Source of the DNA: Dasania sp. GY-MA-18
GTDB taxonomy: Bacteria; Pseudomonadota; Gammaproteobacteria; Pseudomonadales; Dasaniaceae
NCBI RefSeq assembly: GCF_024734385.1
Contig: NZ_JANHAP010000016.1
Span: forward strand, 1-64,000
Direction: 5' to 3'
DNA length: 64,000 nt
Part shown: piece after piece, positions 7,774 to 16,410 of the stretch
Position numbering within the stretch: position 1 is the first letter of the stretch
Layout: every line of letters begins with the position of its first letter
Notes under the pieces: generated by a model
Seen by the model: the letters and a program-made list of their open reading frames with translations, nothing else
Database searches by the model: none
Told to the model about the DNA's origin: nothing
Made by a program: the position numbers and the translations under genes

Positions 7774-9375
7774 ATGGCAACCTGCGGTGAAGTACTGGTT
7801 AAAATTTTAGAAAACTACGGTGTGGATACCGTATTTGGTATTCCTGGTGTGCATACCGTGGAGTTGTACCGCGGCCTGCCCGACACCCATATCAAACACA
7901 TTACCCCGCGCCATGAGCAGGGTGCAGGTTTTATGGCCGATGGCTATGCCCGTGTTAGTGGCAAGCCCGGCGTGTGTTTGATTATTACCGGCCCCGGTAT
8001 GACTAACATAGCGACTGCTATGGGGCAGGCCTTAGCCGACTCTATCCCTATGCTAGTGATTTCTTCGGTTAACCGTACTTATGAGCTAGGCATGGGCGAG
8101 GGGCGTTTGCACGAAATGCCCAACCAGCGCAATGTAATGAGCGGTGTGTCAGTATTTAGCCACACCTTATTGCGCGCCGATGAACTGCCCAAAGTGTTGG
8201 CCAGGGCCTTTACCGTGTTTAACAGCGAGCGCCCCGGCCCAGTACATATAGAAATCCCCATCGATGTGATTACCTCGCCTGCCGACCATATCGATCAAAG
8301 TATGTTTGAATTACCCGAGCCGCCTGCGCCTTCGCCGCGCTCGGTAAGTCGCGCAGCAGAGTTGTTAACTAAAGCCAAACGCCCTTTAATTGCCTTGGGT
8401 GGTGGTGCCGCTAATGCTGGGCCAGAGATTATCGCCTTAGCAGAAAAGTTAGGGGCCCCAGTGGTGAATACGGTCAATGCCAAAGGCATAGTGCCTTATA
8501 GCCACCCGTTAGCGGTGGGCGGCTCTGGCTCTTGGGAGGCCATACGCAAAGAGTTTACTGAGGCCGATGTGGTGCTGGCGGTGGGCACAGAATTTGGCGA
8601 AACCGATTATGACTTTTTCTTTTTAGGTGATATCACTATAGGTGGTGAATTAATTCGTATAGATATTGATGCCAGCCAATTAACCCGCAATGTTAAAGCG
8701 CAGGTGGCCATCTTAAGTGATGCCAAATTTGCGGTAGAGGCCATCAATAGCCAGCTGCTGGATGTGGCCGCCGATAAAGAGGCGGGTGTAGCCAGAGCTA
8801 CGGCCCTAAAAGAAGAGGTGTTTAGCGTGCGCAACGAGCAGTACGCAGCCTTTTTTGACACTGTGCGCGATGCTTTGCCCGAGGTAGTGATAGCTGGTGA
8901 TTCTACCCAGCCCACTTATTATGCCTGGGTAAGTTATGAAACCGAACACGCCAGACGCTACTTTCACTCAGCCAGTGGCTTTGGCACTTTAGGTTACGGT
9001 ATACCCGCAGCTATAGGCGCAAAGTTGGCTAAGCCTGAGTTACCGGTGGTGGCATTAATTGGTGATGGCGCTTCGCAATTTACTATAGGTGAGTTGGCCA
9101 GTGCGGTAGAGGCAGAGGTGCCGGTGATCTTTTTAATCTGGAATAACAGCGGCTACGGCGAAATAAAGCGCTTTATGGAAAACGGCAATATTGAGCAAAT
9201 CGGCGTAAATATTTATACCCCGGACTTTATCGGTATAGGTAAGGCCTTTGGTTGTGAAACCCGCCAAGTTAATAGCCATGCCGAGTTGCATGAAGAGTTA
9301 ATCGCTGCCAGCCAGCGCAACAAACCTACGCTAATAGAATTGCCACAGGCGCAGTTTGCCGATGGCTATGCTTAA
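7774..9375 (+). CDS. aruI: Thiamine-diphosphate 2-ketoarginine (5-guanidino-2-oxopentanoate) decarboxylase
   Basis: The 533-residue protein has the three-domain plan of ThDP decarboxylases. The catalytic E48 is in RHEQGAGFMADGYARV, a central domain spans about 190-330, and the ThDP/Mg site is GDG (430-432) with NN (457-458). The start TCGEVLV and GIPGVHTVELYRGLP closely match the Pseudomonas AruI type, which decarboxylates 2-ketoarginine to 4-guanidinobutyraldehyde in the arginine transaminase pathway. The ATG at 7774 has GGAG eight bases upstream; the GTG at 7759 is less likely. A matching aminotransferase lies 0.6 kb further on. An acetolactate-synthase-like enzyme of other specificity is the alternative. 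Confidence 0.85.
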   Translation: MATCGEVLVKILENYGVDTVFGIPGVHTVELYRGLPDTHIKHITPRHEQGAGFMADGYARVSGKPGVCLIITGPGMTNIATAMGQALADSIPMLVISSVNRTYELGMGEGRLHEMPNQRNVMSGVSVFSHTLLRADELPKVLARAFTVFNSERPGPVHIEIPIDVITSPADHIDQSMFELPEPPAPSPRSVSRAAELLTKAKRPLIALGGGAANAGPEIIALAEKLGAPVVNTVNAKGIVPYSHPLAVGGSGSWEAIRKEFTEADVVLAVGTEFGETDYDFFFLGDITIGGELIRIDIDASQLTRNVKAQVAILSDAKFAVEAINSQLLDVAADKEAGVARATALKEEVFSVRNEQYAAFFDTVRDALPEVVIAGDSTQPTYYAWVSYETEHARRYFHSASGFGTLGYGIPAAIGAKLAKPELPVVALIGDGASQFTIGELASAVEAEVPVIFLIWNNSGYGEIKRFMENGNIEQIGVNIYTPDFIGIGKAFGCETRQVNSHAELHEELIAASQRNKPTLIELPQAQFADGYA

Positions 9376-9404
9376 TCGCTGCGGGGGTTAAAGCCGGCAA
9401 CTAA

Positions 9405-9430
9405 ATGGCTAGTCGTTATCGACTAGCCAT
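9405..9430. terminator. Stem-loop between convergent aruI and lrp-type gene
   Basis: ATGGCTAGTCG (9405-9415) pairs perfectly with CGACTAGCCAT (9420-9430) around a four-base loop. It overlaps the last codons and stop of the leftward regulator. The T-run is poor, so it may act as a weak bidirectional terminator. Confidence 0.45.
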
Positions 9431-9915
9431 AGCAGCTCGTCTAGTGGGTATTTGGCAAAAGGCTTAGGGGTGGATAGCGCTACATGGCTGGTAATACGCG
9501 CAATACCTATGTCTTGATCTAGCAAGTTTTCGGTAATTTTTTCGTACTGTTCCAAATTCACGCAAATAAAATGCACCACATAATCTATCTCACCACCTAC
9601 CTTGTAGCATTCAACTGCGCAGGGTTCTTTTTTTATGGCCTGCTCAAAACGGCCCGCGCCATGGGAGGAGCGGTTGTCGGTTAGGGTAATGTTCGAGATA
9701 ACGGTGACGCTGACACACATTTTGGCTAAGTCCAAATTGGTGGTGTAGCGTCGTATATAGCCTTGTTCTTCTAGCTTTTTGGTGCGTTTTAAGCAAGCGC
9801 TGGGGGAGAGGTGTACTTTTTCTGCTAGTTCAAGATTACTGATGCGGGCATTGTCTTGCAGCGCCTCAATGATCTTTTTATTGATACGGTCGAACTTGAA
9901 GTTTTTATGGGGCAT
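9409..9915 (-). CDS. Lrp/AsnC family transcriptional regulator
   Basis: The winged helix-turn-helix (INKKIIEALQDNARISNLEL, LSPSACLKRTKKLEEQGYI) is followed by a RAM domain (GEIDYVVHFICVNLEQYEKI). At 168 residues from the ATG at 9915 it has the family length; an upstream ATG at 9996 would add 27 residues of low-complexity sequence and is not favoured. It lies 101 bases downstream of aruH on the same strand and converges with aruI. It probably senses arginine or its keto acid and controls aruH/aruI, by analogy with Lrp-type control of amino-acid catabolism. The effector is unknown. Confidence 0.88.
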   Translation of the reverse strand: MPHKNFKFDRINKKIIEALQDNARISNLELAEKVHLSPSACLKRTKKLEEQGYIRRYTTNLDLAKMCVSVTVISNITLTDNRSSHGAGRFEQAIKKEPCAVECYKVGGEIDYVVHFICVNLEQYEKITENLLDQDIGIARITSHVALSTPKPFAKYPLDELLWLVDND

Positions 9916-10016
9916 CAAATGGGCCTGTTGTTGCTTATTATTTCCTAACAAGCTTAAACGCCCTTGCCGTTGGGCGCAAATATCTGATGAGTCCATAAAG
10001 TTCGACCGTTTTGTGT

Positions 10017-11204
10017 TTATGCGTTAAGCGATAGGGTGTATTGCTCTACTTTATCCAGTGCTTTTTCCAATTCGCTAACACCTAGGGTGAGGGATATTCT
10101 CACAAAGCCTTTGGTCGAAGGGCCAAAGCCTTCGCCCGGTAATACTGATACCCCTTGCTTGTCTAATAGGTCGCTGGCAAAGGCGAAGCCGTCGGCCGCG
10201 ATATCGGTGACATCCACCATTAAGAACATGCCGCCCTGTGGCGCTTGGCATTTAAGGCCAGGCATGGTTTTTAGGCGCTTGTAGGCGTAGTCGCGGCGGG
10301 TTTTGTACTCTTCACGCATGCTGTTCATATACTCTTCGTCGTTTTTCAGGGCGAAGGTGGCTGCATCTTGAATAAACTGGCAGCAGCCAAAAATAATCGA
10401 TGAGCTAAATTGCAGTAATTTTTCAGTAACTGCGGCTGGGGCAACACTCCAGCCCAGACGCCAGCCGGTCATGGCATGGGATTTGGAAAGGCCGTCAATA
10501 ATAATGATGTTGTCCAGCTTGGCTGCCGCACGGCGTATAGAGGTGTGGCGCTTATCATAGGTAATCATGGAGTACACTTCATCGCATACCAACCAGATAT
10601 TGCGCTCCAGGCAGTACTGGGCCAAATCAGCCAGCACTTCGGGGGCGATCATATTGCCTGCGGGGTTACCGGGGGTGTTTAAAAACAGTACCTTGGTGTT
10701 TTCGCTAATGGCGGCCTTCACCGCATCGGCATCGAGGTTGAAGTTGTCGTGCACTTCTAAGGGGACGTTCACCACTTTCGCGCCTATGGCATCAAAAATG
10801 CCGTGGTAGCCTATGTACATGGGCTCGGGCACGACTATCTCATCGCCATCGTCCAATAAGCAGGCCATAACCGAGTAGATAGCGTGGGTAGCGCCGGGGT
10901 AGATTAACACCTCGTCGGGGCTACAGGGCTTTTGTGAGGCCTTGGCTTCTATCTCGGCAATGGTTTTTAGTAGCTCAGCTTCGCCAGCACCGGGTGAGTA
11001 GTGGGTGCGGCCTTTTCTGAGGCTTTCTATAGTGTGATTGATGGTACTGTCTAGCGTGGCTAGGTCTGGGTCGCCCACCGATAGCAGGTGTATCTCTTCG
11101 CCGGCATCTAATCGAGCACAGGCTTTGTCATGTATATCCCATACATTAGAGCTGCGTTGTGATAGGCGTTGTATTGATTTGCTAAAAGTTAGGCCGGTTG
11201 TCAT
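10017..11204 (-). CDS. aruH: Class I PLP aminotransferase, arginine:pyruvate transaminase type
   Basis: The 395-residue aminotransferase carries the PLP lysine K241 in LSKSHAMTGWRLGW, NTPGNP (N180) and CDEVY (D208). The N-terminal WDIHDKA plus GEEIHLLSVGDPD and the C-terminal GVSVLPGEGFGPS closely follow P. aeruginosa AruH, which transfers the amino group of arginine to pyruvate giving 2-ketoarginine. That product is the substrate of the AruI-type enzyme encoded nearby. The start has AGG seven bases before the ATG. It is followed by the Lrp-type gene. Other amino acids could be substrates, since class I enzymes are often broad. Confidence 0.8.
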   Translation of the reverse strand: MTTGLTFSKSIQRLSQRSSNVWDIHDKACARLDAGEEIHLLSVGDPDLATLDSTINHTIESLRKGRTHYSPGAGEAELLKTIAEIEAKASQKPCSPDEVLIYPGATHAIYSVMACLLDDGDEIVVPEPMYIGYHGIFDAIGAKVVNVPLEVHDNFNLDADAVKAAISENTKVLFLNTPGNPAGNMIAPEVLADLAQYCLERNIWLVCDEVYSMITYDKRHTSIRRAAAKLDNIIIIDGLSKSHAMTGWRLGWSVAPAAVTEKLLQFSSSIIFGCCQFIQDAATFALKNDEEYMNSMREEYKTRRDYAYKRLKTMPGLKCQAPQGGMFLMVDVTDIAADGFAFASDLLDKQGVSVLPGEGFGPSTKGFVRISLTLGVSELEKALDKVEQYTLSLNA

Positions 11205-11383
11205 GTGTATACCTGTAATAAGTGTTTAAATCTTAGTTAATGGTAGGCAATAAAAGGGAAACAGGTAGTTGAAATACTGGCTAGTTACCGAATCTTTCGT
11301 TGAAAACCCGCCCTATAATCGTTGGTTATGCACCGCGGCGGTATAGGGCTTGTATTAGTGGTAGTGATGAGGGATAACGCTAT

Positions 11384-12526
11384 TTATATATCGGCTAGCA
11401 TTTGTTGCAGTGCAATTAAGCTCGCTTGCCCCAGCGCTTTGCAGCGCTCAGTGCCCCAGCCTTTAATGGGGTCGGGTAGGTATTGGTTGTCTTTAAAAGG
11501 CATTTCTATGGTCAGTGCTAAACAATTAAAGCGATGGCCAATTTGATTGCAGGCTATGCTTAAATCGTCACTGCCGGGTTCGTCGACTGGATAGCCGTTT
11601 TCGACGCGAAAGTCGGGGTTAATTTGGTGCAGGGTTTTTCTAAATTTTTTGTCTAATTTATCTAAGTGTGCAGAGTAATTGGGGGTACCTTGGCATCCTG
11701 CGGCGAATACAAAGGGGATCTCTTCATCGCCGTGTATATCTAAAAACACATCCACACCTAGCTTGTCCATGGCCTTGCTAACAAAGGCCGACTCGGGGGC
11801 TTGTTCAGGGTTGGAGATCAACCATGAGCGGTTGAGATCGACACCAGCGCCATTGGTGCGCAGGTTGCCTGCGATGCTGCCATCGGGGTTCATATTGGCG
11901 ACGATATAAAAATTAGCGTTAGCCAGCAAGCTGCGGCTAAGGCTGTTATCTTCATTTAACAAAGCTTGTAATAAACCTTCTATATACCACTCAGCCATTG
12001 TTTCGGCGGGGTGTTGGCGGGCAATAATCCAAATATTTTTTTTGTCTTGTTGATCGCTAGAGCGGGTGTTGTTAGTGATTTTTAACAACTCTACCGGGCG
12101 GCCTTCTACCGTGCGGCCAACGCTGTGCAGTTGGCAATGCTTTTGTGATAGTGCCCAGGCGATTAAATCATTATGCCTTTCATAGCTATAAGGTATGTAC
12201 AGGGAAAAATAAATTATGGGTTGTGTGGGTGTTAGCGAAAAATGTAATTGCTGCTGTTGATAGTCGGTGCTGATACGAAACCAGTTTTGGCGGTCGTATG
12301 AGGCGACTATAGTGCCGGCATCCCAGGCTTCTGGGTAGGAAACCTGGCCAGCATTAATAATGGTAAAGCTGCATTTTTCTAGCGTGTTTAGCTGTGCTCT
12401 AAAATAAAACCACTGGCTGTAGTCAGCGTGTTTGTCTTTTTTAATTTCCAGTTTTATAGCATTGCTATCACTGCTATCAACTACCTGTATGTTGCCGCCA
12501 TCAAAGTTGCAATCTATATTCATCAT
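11384..12526 (-). CDS. M14-family zinc carboxypeptidase, cytosolic (AGBL/CCP-like) type
   Basis: At 380 residues it has an N-terminal beta-rich domain (about 1-120) ahead of an M14 catalytic domain, the arrangement of the cytosolic carboxypeptidase subfamily. The zinc ligands are H172 and E175 in RQHPAE and H265 in DIHGDE. NRSW (232-235) supplies the substrate-binding N-R pair, and E341 in TIEMPF is the likely catalytic glutamate. No signal peptide is seen. It would trim C-terminal residues from peptides or small amides. AAGG lies six bases before the ATG. It lies upstream of aruH on the same strand with a 179-base gap, so linkage to arginine use is possible but inferred. Confidence 0.87.
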   Translation of the reverse strand: MMNIDCNFDGGNIQVVDSSDSNAIKLEIKKDKHADYSQWFYFRAQLNTLEKCSFTIINAGQVSYPEAWDAGTIVASYDRQNWFRISTDYQQQQLHFSLTPTQPIIYFSLYIPYSYERHNDLIAWALSQKHCQLHSVGRTVEGRPVELLKITNNTRSSDQQDKKNIWIIARQHPAETMAEWYIEGLLQALLNEDNSLSRSLLANANFYIVANMNPDGSIAGNLRTNGAGVDLNRSWLISNPEQAPESAFVSKAMDKLGVDVFLDIHGDEEIPFVFAAGCQGTPNYSAHLDKLDKKFRKTLHQINPDFRVENGYPVDEPGSDDLSIACNQIGHRFNCLALTIEMPFKDNQYLPDPIKGWGTERCKALGQASLIALQQMLADI

Positions 12527-12549
12527 TAAAGGCCTTTGCCGTGTTTGCC

Positions 12550-12572
12550 AAAAAAGCCTGCGCTAGCGAGGC
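12550..12572 (-). terminator. Terminator-like hairpin just upstream of the M14 gene
   Basis: On the minus strand GCCT-CG-CTAG-CG-c-AGGC is followed at once by six T. It sits 24 bases before the M14 start codon and faces the same way, where no annotated gene needs a terminator. It could attenuate a leader transcript or end a short RNA from 12573-12800. Confidence 0.4.
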
Positions 12573-12800
12573 AGTGTAAGGTCTAATCCTAGGTGATGGT
12601 TTATAGATAGATCAATACCAAAAAGCGCTGGTCAGTTAATTGTGCAGAATATTCACTTTCTGGTGCTGTTAAGACATAAGCGAGCGCTGTGGCTGGGTAA
12701 AATGTGATTATATTTGCAGTGTCTCAGGTAGCCTAGATAGTAAGTTATCGGTTTATTAAGCGATACCAATCGCAGTGATTAATTATTATAGAGGTGTACT

Positions 12801-13916
12801 TTGGCAATCTTATTAAGCAAACAAAATCTAACCGACATTCTATACGGCTGTACTATCTTAGGCACTGGTGGTGGTGGCGATTTAAGTGAGGGATTTGCCT
12901 ATATAGAGCAGGCGCTGGCTGCAGGTAAAGAATTCAAACTGCTGGATATTAATGATGTGCCAGCGGGTGAGGTTCTTTGTACGCCCTATATGTTAGGCGC
13001 TATTTCTGAGTTGCCGCCCGAGCAAGAAAAACTCTATGAAGGGCTGCCCAGTAATAACGAGCCCGCCATAATGACTGCCTATAAGCGTTTAGAAGCTTAT
13101 ATGGATTCTTCATTTTACGGCACTATATGTTGTGAAATGGGTGGGGCGAATACCGCTATCTCTTTTTATGTGGCGGCTATGGCTGGTGGCTATATTATCG
13201 ATGCCGATCCTGCCGGCAGAGCAGTGCCAGAGATCACCCATTCAACCTATTATTTCAATGATTTACCCGCTGCACCGATAGTGGCGTCCAATAGGTTTGG
13301 TGAATGTTTTATATGTGAAAACGTCAAAGACGATCAGCGGGCAGAAACCTTGGTGCGAGCGCTGGCTAAAGTTAGCCGTAATGATATAGCAGCGATAGAT
13401 CACGCTTTACCCGTCGAGCAATTAAAAGGCGCGGTTATAGAAGGGACTATATCCAAGGCGATGGCCCTAGGTGAGGCTTATAGACTAGCCAAAGCGCAAG
13501 ATGATGATATTGCCGAGGCCATAGCTAAAAAGGGTGGCGGTAAAGTGGTATTTAGAGGTAAGACCAGAAGCTTTGACTGCCGCACTGAAGAGGGCTTTAC
13601 CGTAGGTTACGTCGACATTAGCGGTGAGGGTGAATATCAAGGTGGCGACTACCATATAGATATTAAAAACGAAAATATGTATGCCACTTTAGATGGTGTA
13701 GTGCAGGTGACGATTCCTGATCTTATTTGCTTAATTGATATGGATAGCCAAGAGCCTGTGACTAATCCTAATCATACCGTGGGTATGAATGTAGCGGTTG
13801 TTATTTTACCGGCGCCCAAAGCGTTTACCGGTGAGCGTGGCTTGGCTGCTTTTGGGCCTGCTTACGTGGGCCTAGATTGCGATTATATACCAGCTATTTC
13901 ATCAAGTAGTGAATGA
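12801..13916 (+). CDS. DUF917 family protein (PF06032, S-methyl-thiohydantoin desulfurase type)
   Basis: The 371-residue cytoplasmic protein has the glycine-rich N-terminal motif LGTGGGGDLSEG, ICCEMGGANTA and DADPAGRAVPEI that mark the DUF917 family, a relative of hydantoinase/oxoprolinase-type proteins. The family is now named after an S-methyl-thiohydantoin desulfurase, but most members are uncharacterised. It starts with TTG at 12801, supported by GAGG six bases upstream and by the motif beginning close to this codon. It is transcribed divergently from the M14 gene. No hydantoinase partner lies beside it, so it works alone or with distant genes. Confidence 0.83.
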   Translation: MAILLSKQNLTDILYGCTILGTGGGGDLSEGFAYIEQALAAGKEFKLLDINDVPAGEVLCTPYMLGAISELPPEQEKLYEGLPSNNEPAIMTAYKRLEAYMDSSFYGTICCEMGGANTAISFYVAAMAGGYIIDADPAGRAVPEITHSTYYFNDLPAAPIVASNRFGECFICENVKDDQRAETLVRALAKVSRNDIAAIDHALPVEQLKGAVIEGTISKAMALGEAYRLAKAQDDDIAEAIAKKGGGKVVFRGKTRSFDCRTEEGFTVGYVDISGEGEYQGGDYHIDIKNENMYATLDGVVQVTIPDLICLIDMDSQEPVTNPNHTVGMNVAVVILPAPKAFTGERGLAAFGPAYVGLDCDYIPAISSSSE

Positions 13917-14147
13917 TTGCCATTGCCTGAAAAGGCGCAAATAGCTGGCTACAAAATTATGAGTGGCTTTGGCGAATAATTCGACATTTTATGCTTTGAA
14001 AGCACTGCTACTTGTAAATTTATTGTTTGATGGCTGTGTTAAATTATTTTGGTAGGTCTAACCATTATAAAAACAACAGCTTTTAATATACCACTTAAGT
14101 CGTATCACTTAAGGCTTAGGTAGCTTAATAGAACCGAAGGGGACGTT

Positions 14148-16319
14148 ATGAAAATCAAATCACTCAGAAAGCCATTAGTCGGTATCACCCTGCTCAGTGC
14201 CGCTGTTTCCGGCCAGGTGCAAGCCCAGTCGTTGATAGAGGAGCTGGTGGTCACTTCGCGTAAACGCGCGGAAACCTTACAAGAAGTCCCGGATTCCATT
14301 ACCGCCTTTGGCCGTGATCAAATCGAGTCAGCGGGTATTAAAGGTTTTGGCGACTTTGCCAACCTAACTCCCAACTTGTCTATGAACGAAGGCTATCGCC
14401 CAGGTGTTGCCAAAATCACTATACGCGGCATGATTACGCCACAGGTTGGTGATCCTCCGATTGCCTATGTTATCGACGGTATTACTGCTCCCAGTATCGA
14501 TTTTATTAACCAAGATTTATTCGCCATAGAGCGTATAGAAGTATTGCGCGGCCCGCAGGGCGCACTATACGGTAAAGGTGCGGTAGGTGGTGCGATTAAT
14601 ATAGTCACTCGTCAGCCTGGCAATGAGGTTGAAGGTCAAGTGAAAGCTACCGTAGGCAACGGCGGCACTACTAGCCTCAATGGCTATGTGTCTGGCCCCA
14701 TAATCGAAGATAAGGTGCTGTACCAAGTAGGCGCCAGCTACAGTGACAGAGACGGTTTTAACGACAACAGTTTCTTAAATGAAGAAACAGACTTTAGCGA
14801 AAGAACAACGCTACAAGCCATGTTGCAAACCATGGTTAGCGATGACTTAACCGTAGACTTTCGCGCTAAGTATGCCGACAGCGAAGATGGTATAGGTAAC
14901 TATACGCTAGCGAGTTTTGATGAAATTGATGCCAATAAAAATATAGACGATATTGATGCCACAGCCAATATTATGGGGGTGTCAGAGCGTGATATTTTAG
15001 AAGTGTCGGTTAAAGCGGATCTATTTACCGAGCTGGGTGAAGCTACTTTTGTATTAGGTTATAACAAAGTTGAGGAAGAAGCTTTCTCAGATGGTGAATA
15101 TACAAATATGCCAGATGACTTAGTCAATTTTACTTTTTTTGCCGGAGCACAAGAAACCTTATACGACGTCGATTCCTATACTGCCGAATTCCGCTTTACT
15201 GGTGACAGCGAAGTACTAGAGTGGCAAGTAGGAGCCTATTACCAACACCGTAAAATCAACTCTGAGTTTTCTTGGTTTTCCGATTGGGTAGGCACCGCAG
15301 AAAGAGATCGGGGTAGTTTTACTATACCTAGAGATGAATATAATTTAGCCGTTAGTGCTGCTGATTTCGATGCTGATTTTGGCACTGAATACGCCTACTC
15401 AGTGGTAGATGAAAACACCAGTGATTCATGGGCGGTCTTTGGTCAAGCCGATTATGATGTTAATGATGAGCTATCTATCGCTTTCGCCTTACGTTACGAC
15501 GAAGATAAGCGTGAATCATTTGACGAACGCCAAAAAGGCGCATCAAAAGCTTCAGAAACGTTTAGTGAAACACAGCCAAAATTACAGATTACCTATAACT
15601 GGAGCGAAGATATGATGACGTATCTTTCTGCTTCTAAAGGTTTCCGTAGCGGTGGTTTTAATGAGTATGACCCAACTATCATTAGAGTATTTGATAAGGA
15701 AGTGTCTGAAAATATCGAACTAGGTTTCAAATCGGTATTATGGGGCGGAGCAATGACCTTAAGCGGTGCAGTGTTCCATATCGATATAGAAAATACGCAG
15801 TTTACTCGACTTAACTTATCAACATTTACCTTGGAAAACTTAGGTATAGATGAAAGCACCTCGAAAGGTATAGAGTTGGAAGCGGTTATTCAGCCTATGC
15901 AGGGTTTACGCTTTAACTTGGGTTATGGTTACGCAGATTCGGAAATTGATAAATTTACCGCGACTGAAGATTACGGCGATATCACGGGTAACAAAGTGCC
16001 TGGTGTTCATAAGTACAATATCAATGCTGGCGTAGAATATTCAACGCCTGTAAGTGATGTCATGGATGCAATGGTGCGACTAGATCTTATTCGCAAAGGG
16101 CCATTAGCTTGGGAGCTGGATAATGTTATTCGCTCTGATACCTCAAACTTTGTAAACCTTCGTACCGGTATACAAACAGAAAACTATGACGTAACCCTGT
16201 TTGTTGAAAATGTCACTGATGAGCGTGTGGCGACGGAAGCATTTTATGGTACTGCGGGTGTGGCCCGTATGCCTAATATGCCTAGGTTTTACGGTATAGA
16301 AGCCAGCTACAACTTTTAA
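14148..16319 (+). CDS. TonB-dependent outer-membrane receptor
   Basis: The 723-residue protein has a signal peptide (residues about 1-27, ending VQAQS), a TonB-box-like segment (EELVVTSRKRAETLQEVP), a plug domain with VLRGPQGALYGKGAVGG, and a long beta-barrel ending in the terminal aromatic SYNF. These receptors take up scarce ligands such as siderophores, vitamins or complex organics with energy from TonB-ExbBD. GAAGGGG precedes the ATG. It is followed by its own terminator. It lies between a DUF917 gene and a periplasmic binding protein gene. The ligand is unknown; nothing specifically indicates iron. Confidence 0.93.
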   Translation: MKIKSLRKPLVGITLLSAAVSGQVQAQSLIEELVVTSRKRAETLQEVPDSITAFGRDQIESAGIKGFGDFANLTPNLSMNEGYRPGVAKITIRGMITPQVGDPPIAYVIDGITAPSIDFINQDLFAIERIEVLRGPQGALYGKGAVGGAINIVTRQPGNEVEGQVKATVGNGGTTSLNGYVSGPIIEDKVLYQVGASYSDRDGFNDNSFLNEETDFSERTTLQAMLQTMVSDDLTVDFRAKYADSEDGIGNYTLASFDEIDANKNIDDIDATANIMGVSERDILEVSVKADLFTELGEATFVLGYNKVEEEAFSDGEYTNMPDDLVNFTFFAGAQETLYDVDSYTAEFRFTGDSEVLEWQVGAYYQHRKINSEFSWFSDWVGTAERDRGSFTIPRDEYNLAVSAADFDADFGTEYAYSVVDENTSDSWAVFGQADYDVNDELSIAFALRYDEDKRESFDERQKGASKASETFSETQPKLQITYNWSEDMMTYLSASKGFRSGGFNEYDPTIIRVFDKEVSENIELGFKSVLWGGAMTLSGAVFHIDIENTQFTRLNLSTFTLENLGIDESTSKGIELEAVIQPMQGLRFNLGYGYADSEIDKFTATEDYGDITGNKVPGVHKYNINAGVEYSTPVSDVMDAMVRLDLIRKGPLAWELDNVIRSDTSNFVNLRTGIQTENYDVTLFVENVTDERVATEAFYGTAGVARMPNMPRFYGIEASYNF

Positions 16320-16341
16320 GGTAATACGTTAGACTTCACTT

Positions 16342-16377
16342 GCCGTGTCATGTTTATTCATGGCGCGGCTTTTTTTT
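16342..16377 (+). terminator. Terminator of the TonB receptor gene
   Basis: gccgtgtcatg (16342-16352) pairs with catggcgcggc (16359-16369) allowing G-U pairs, followed by eight T. Confidence 0.8.
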
Positions 16378-16410
16378 GGGCTGCTAGTTTTTGTAGCTGG
16401 ATGATGTTGT

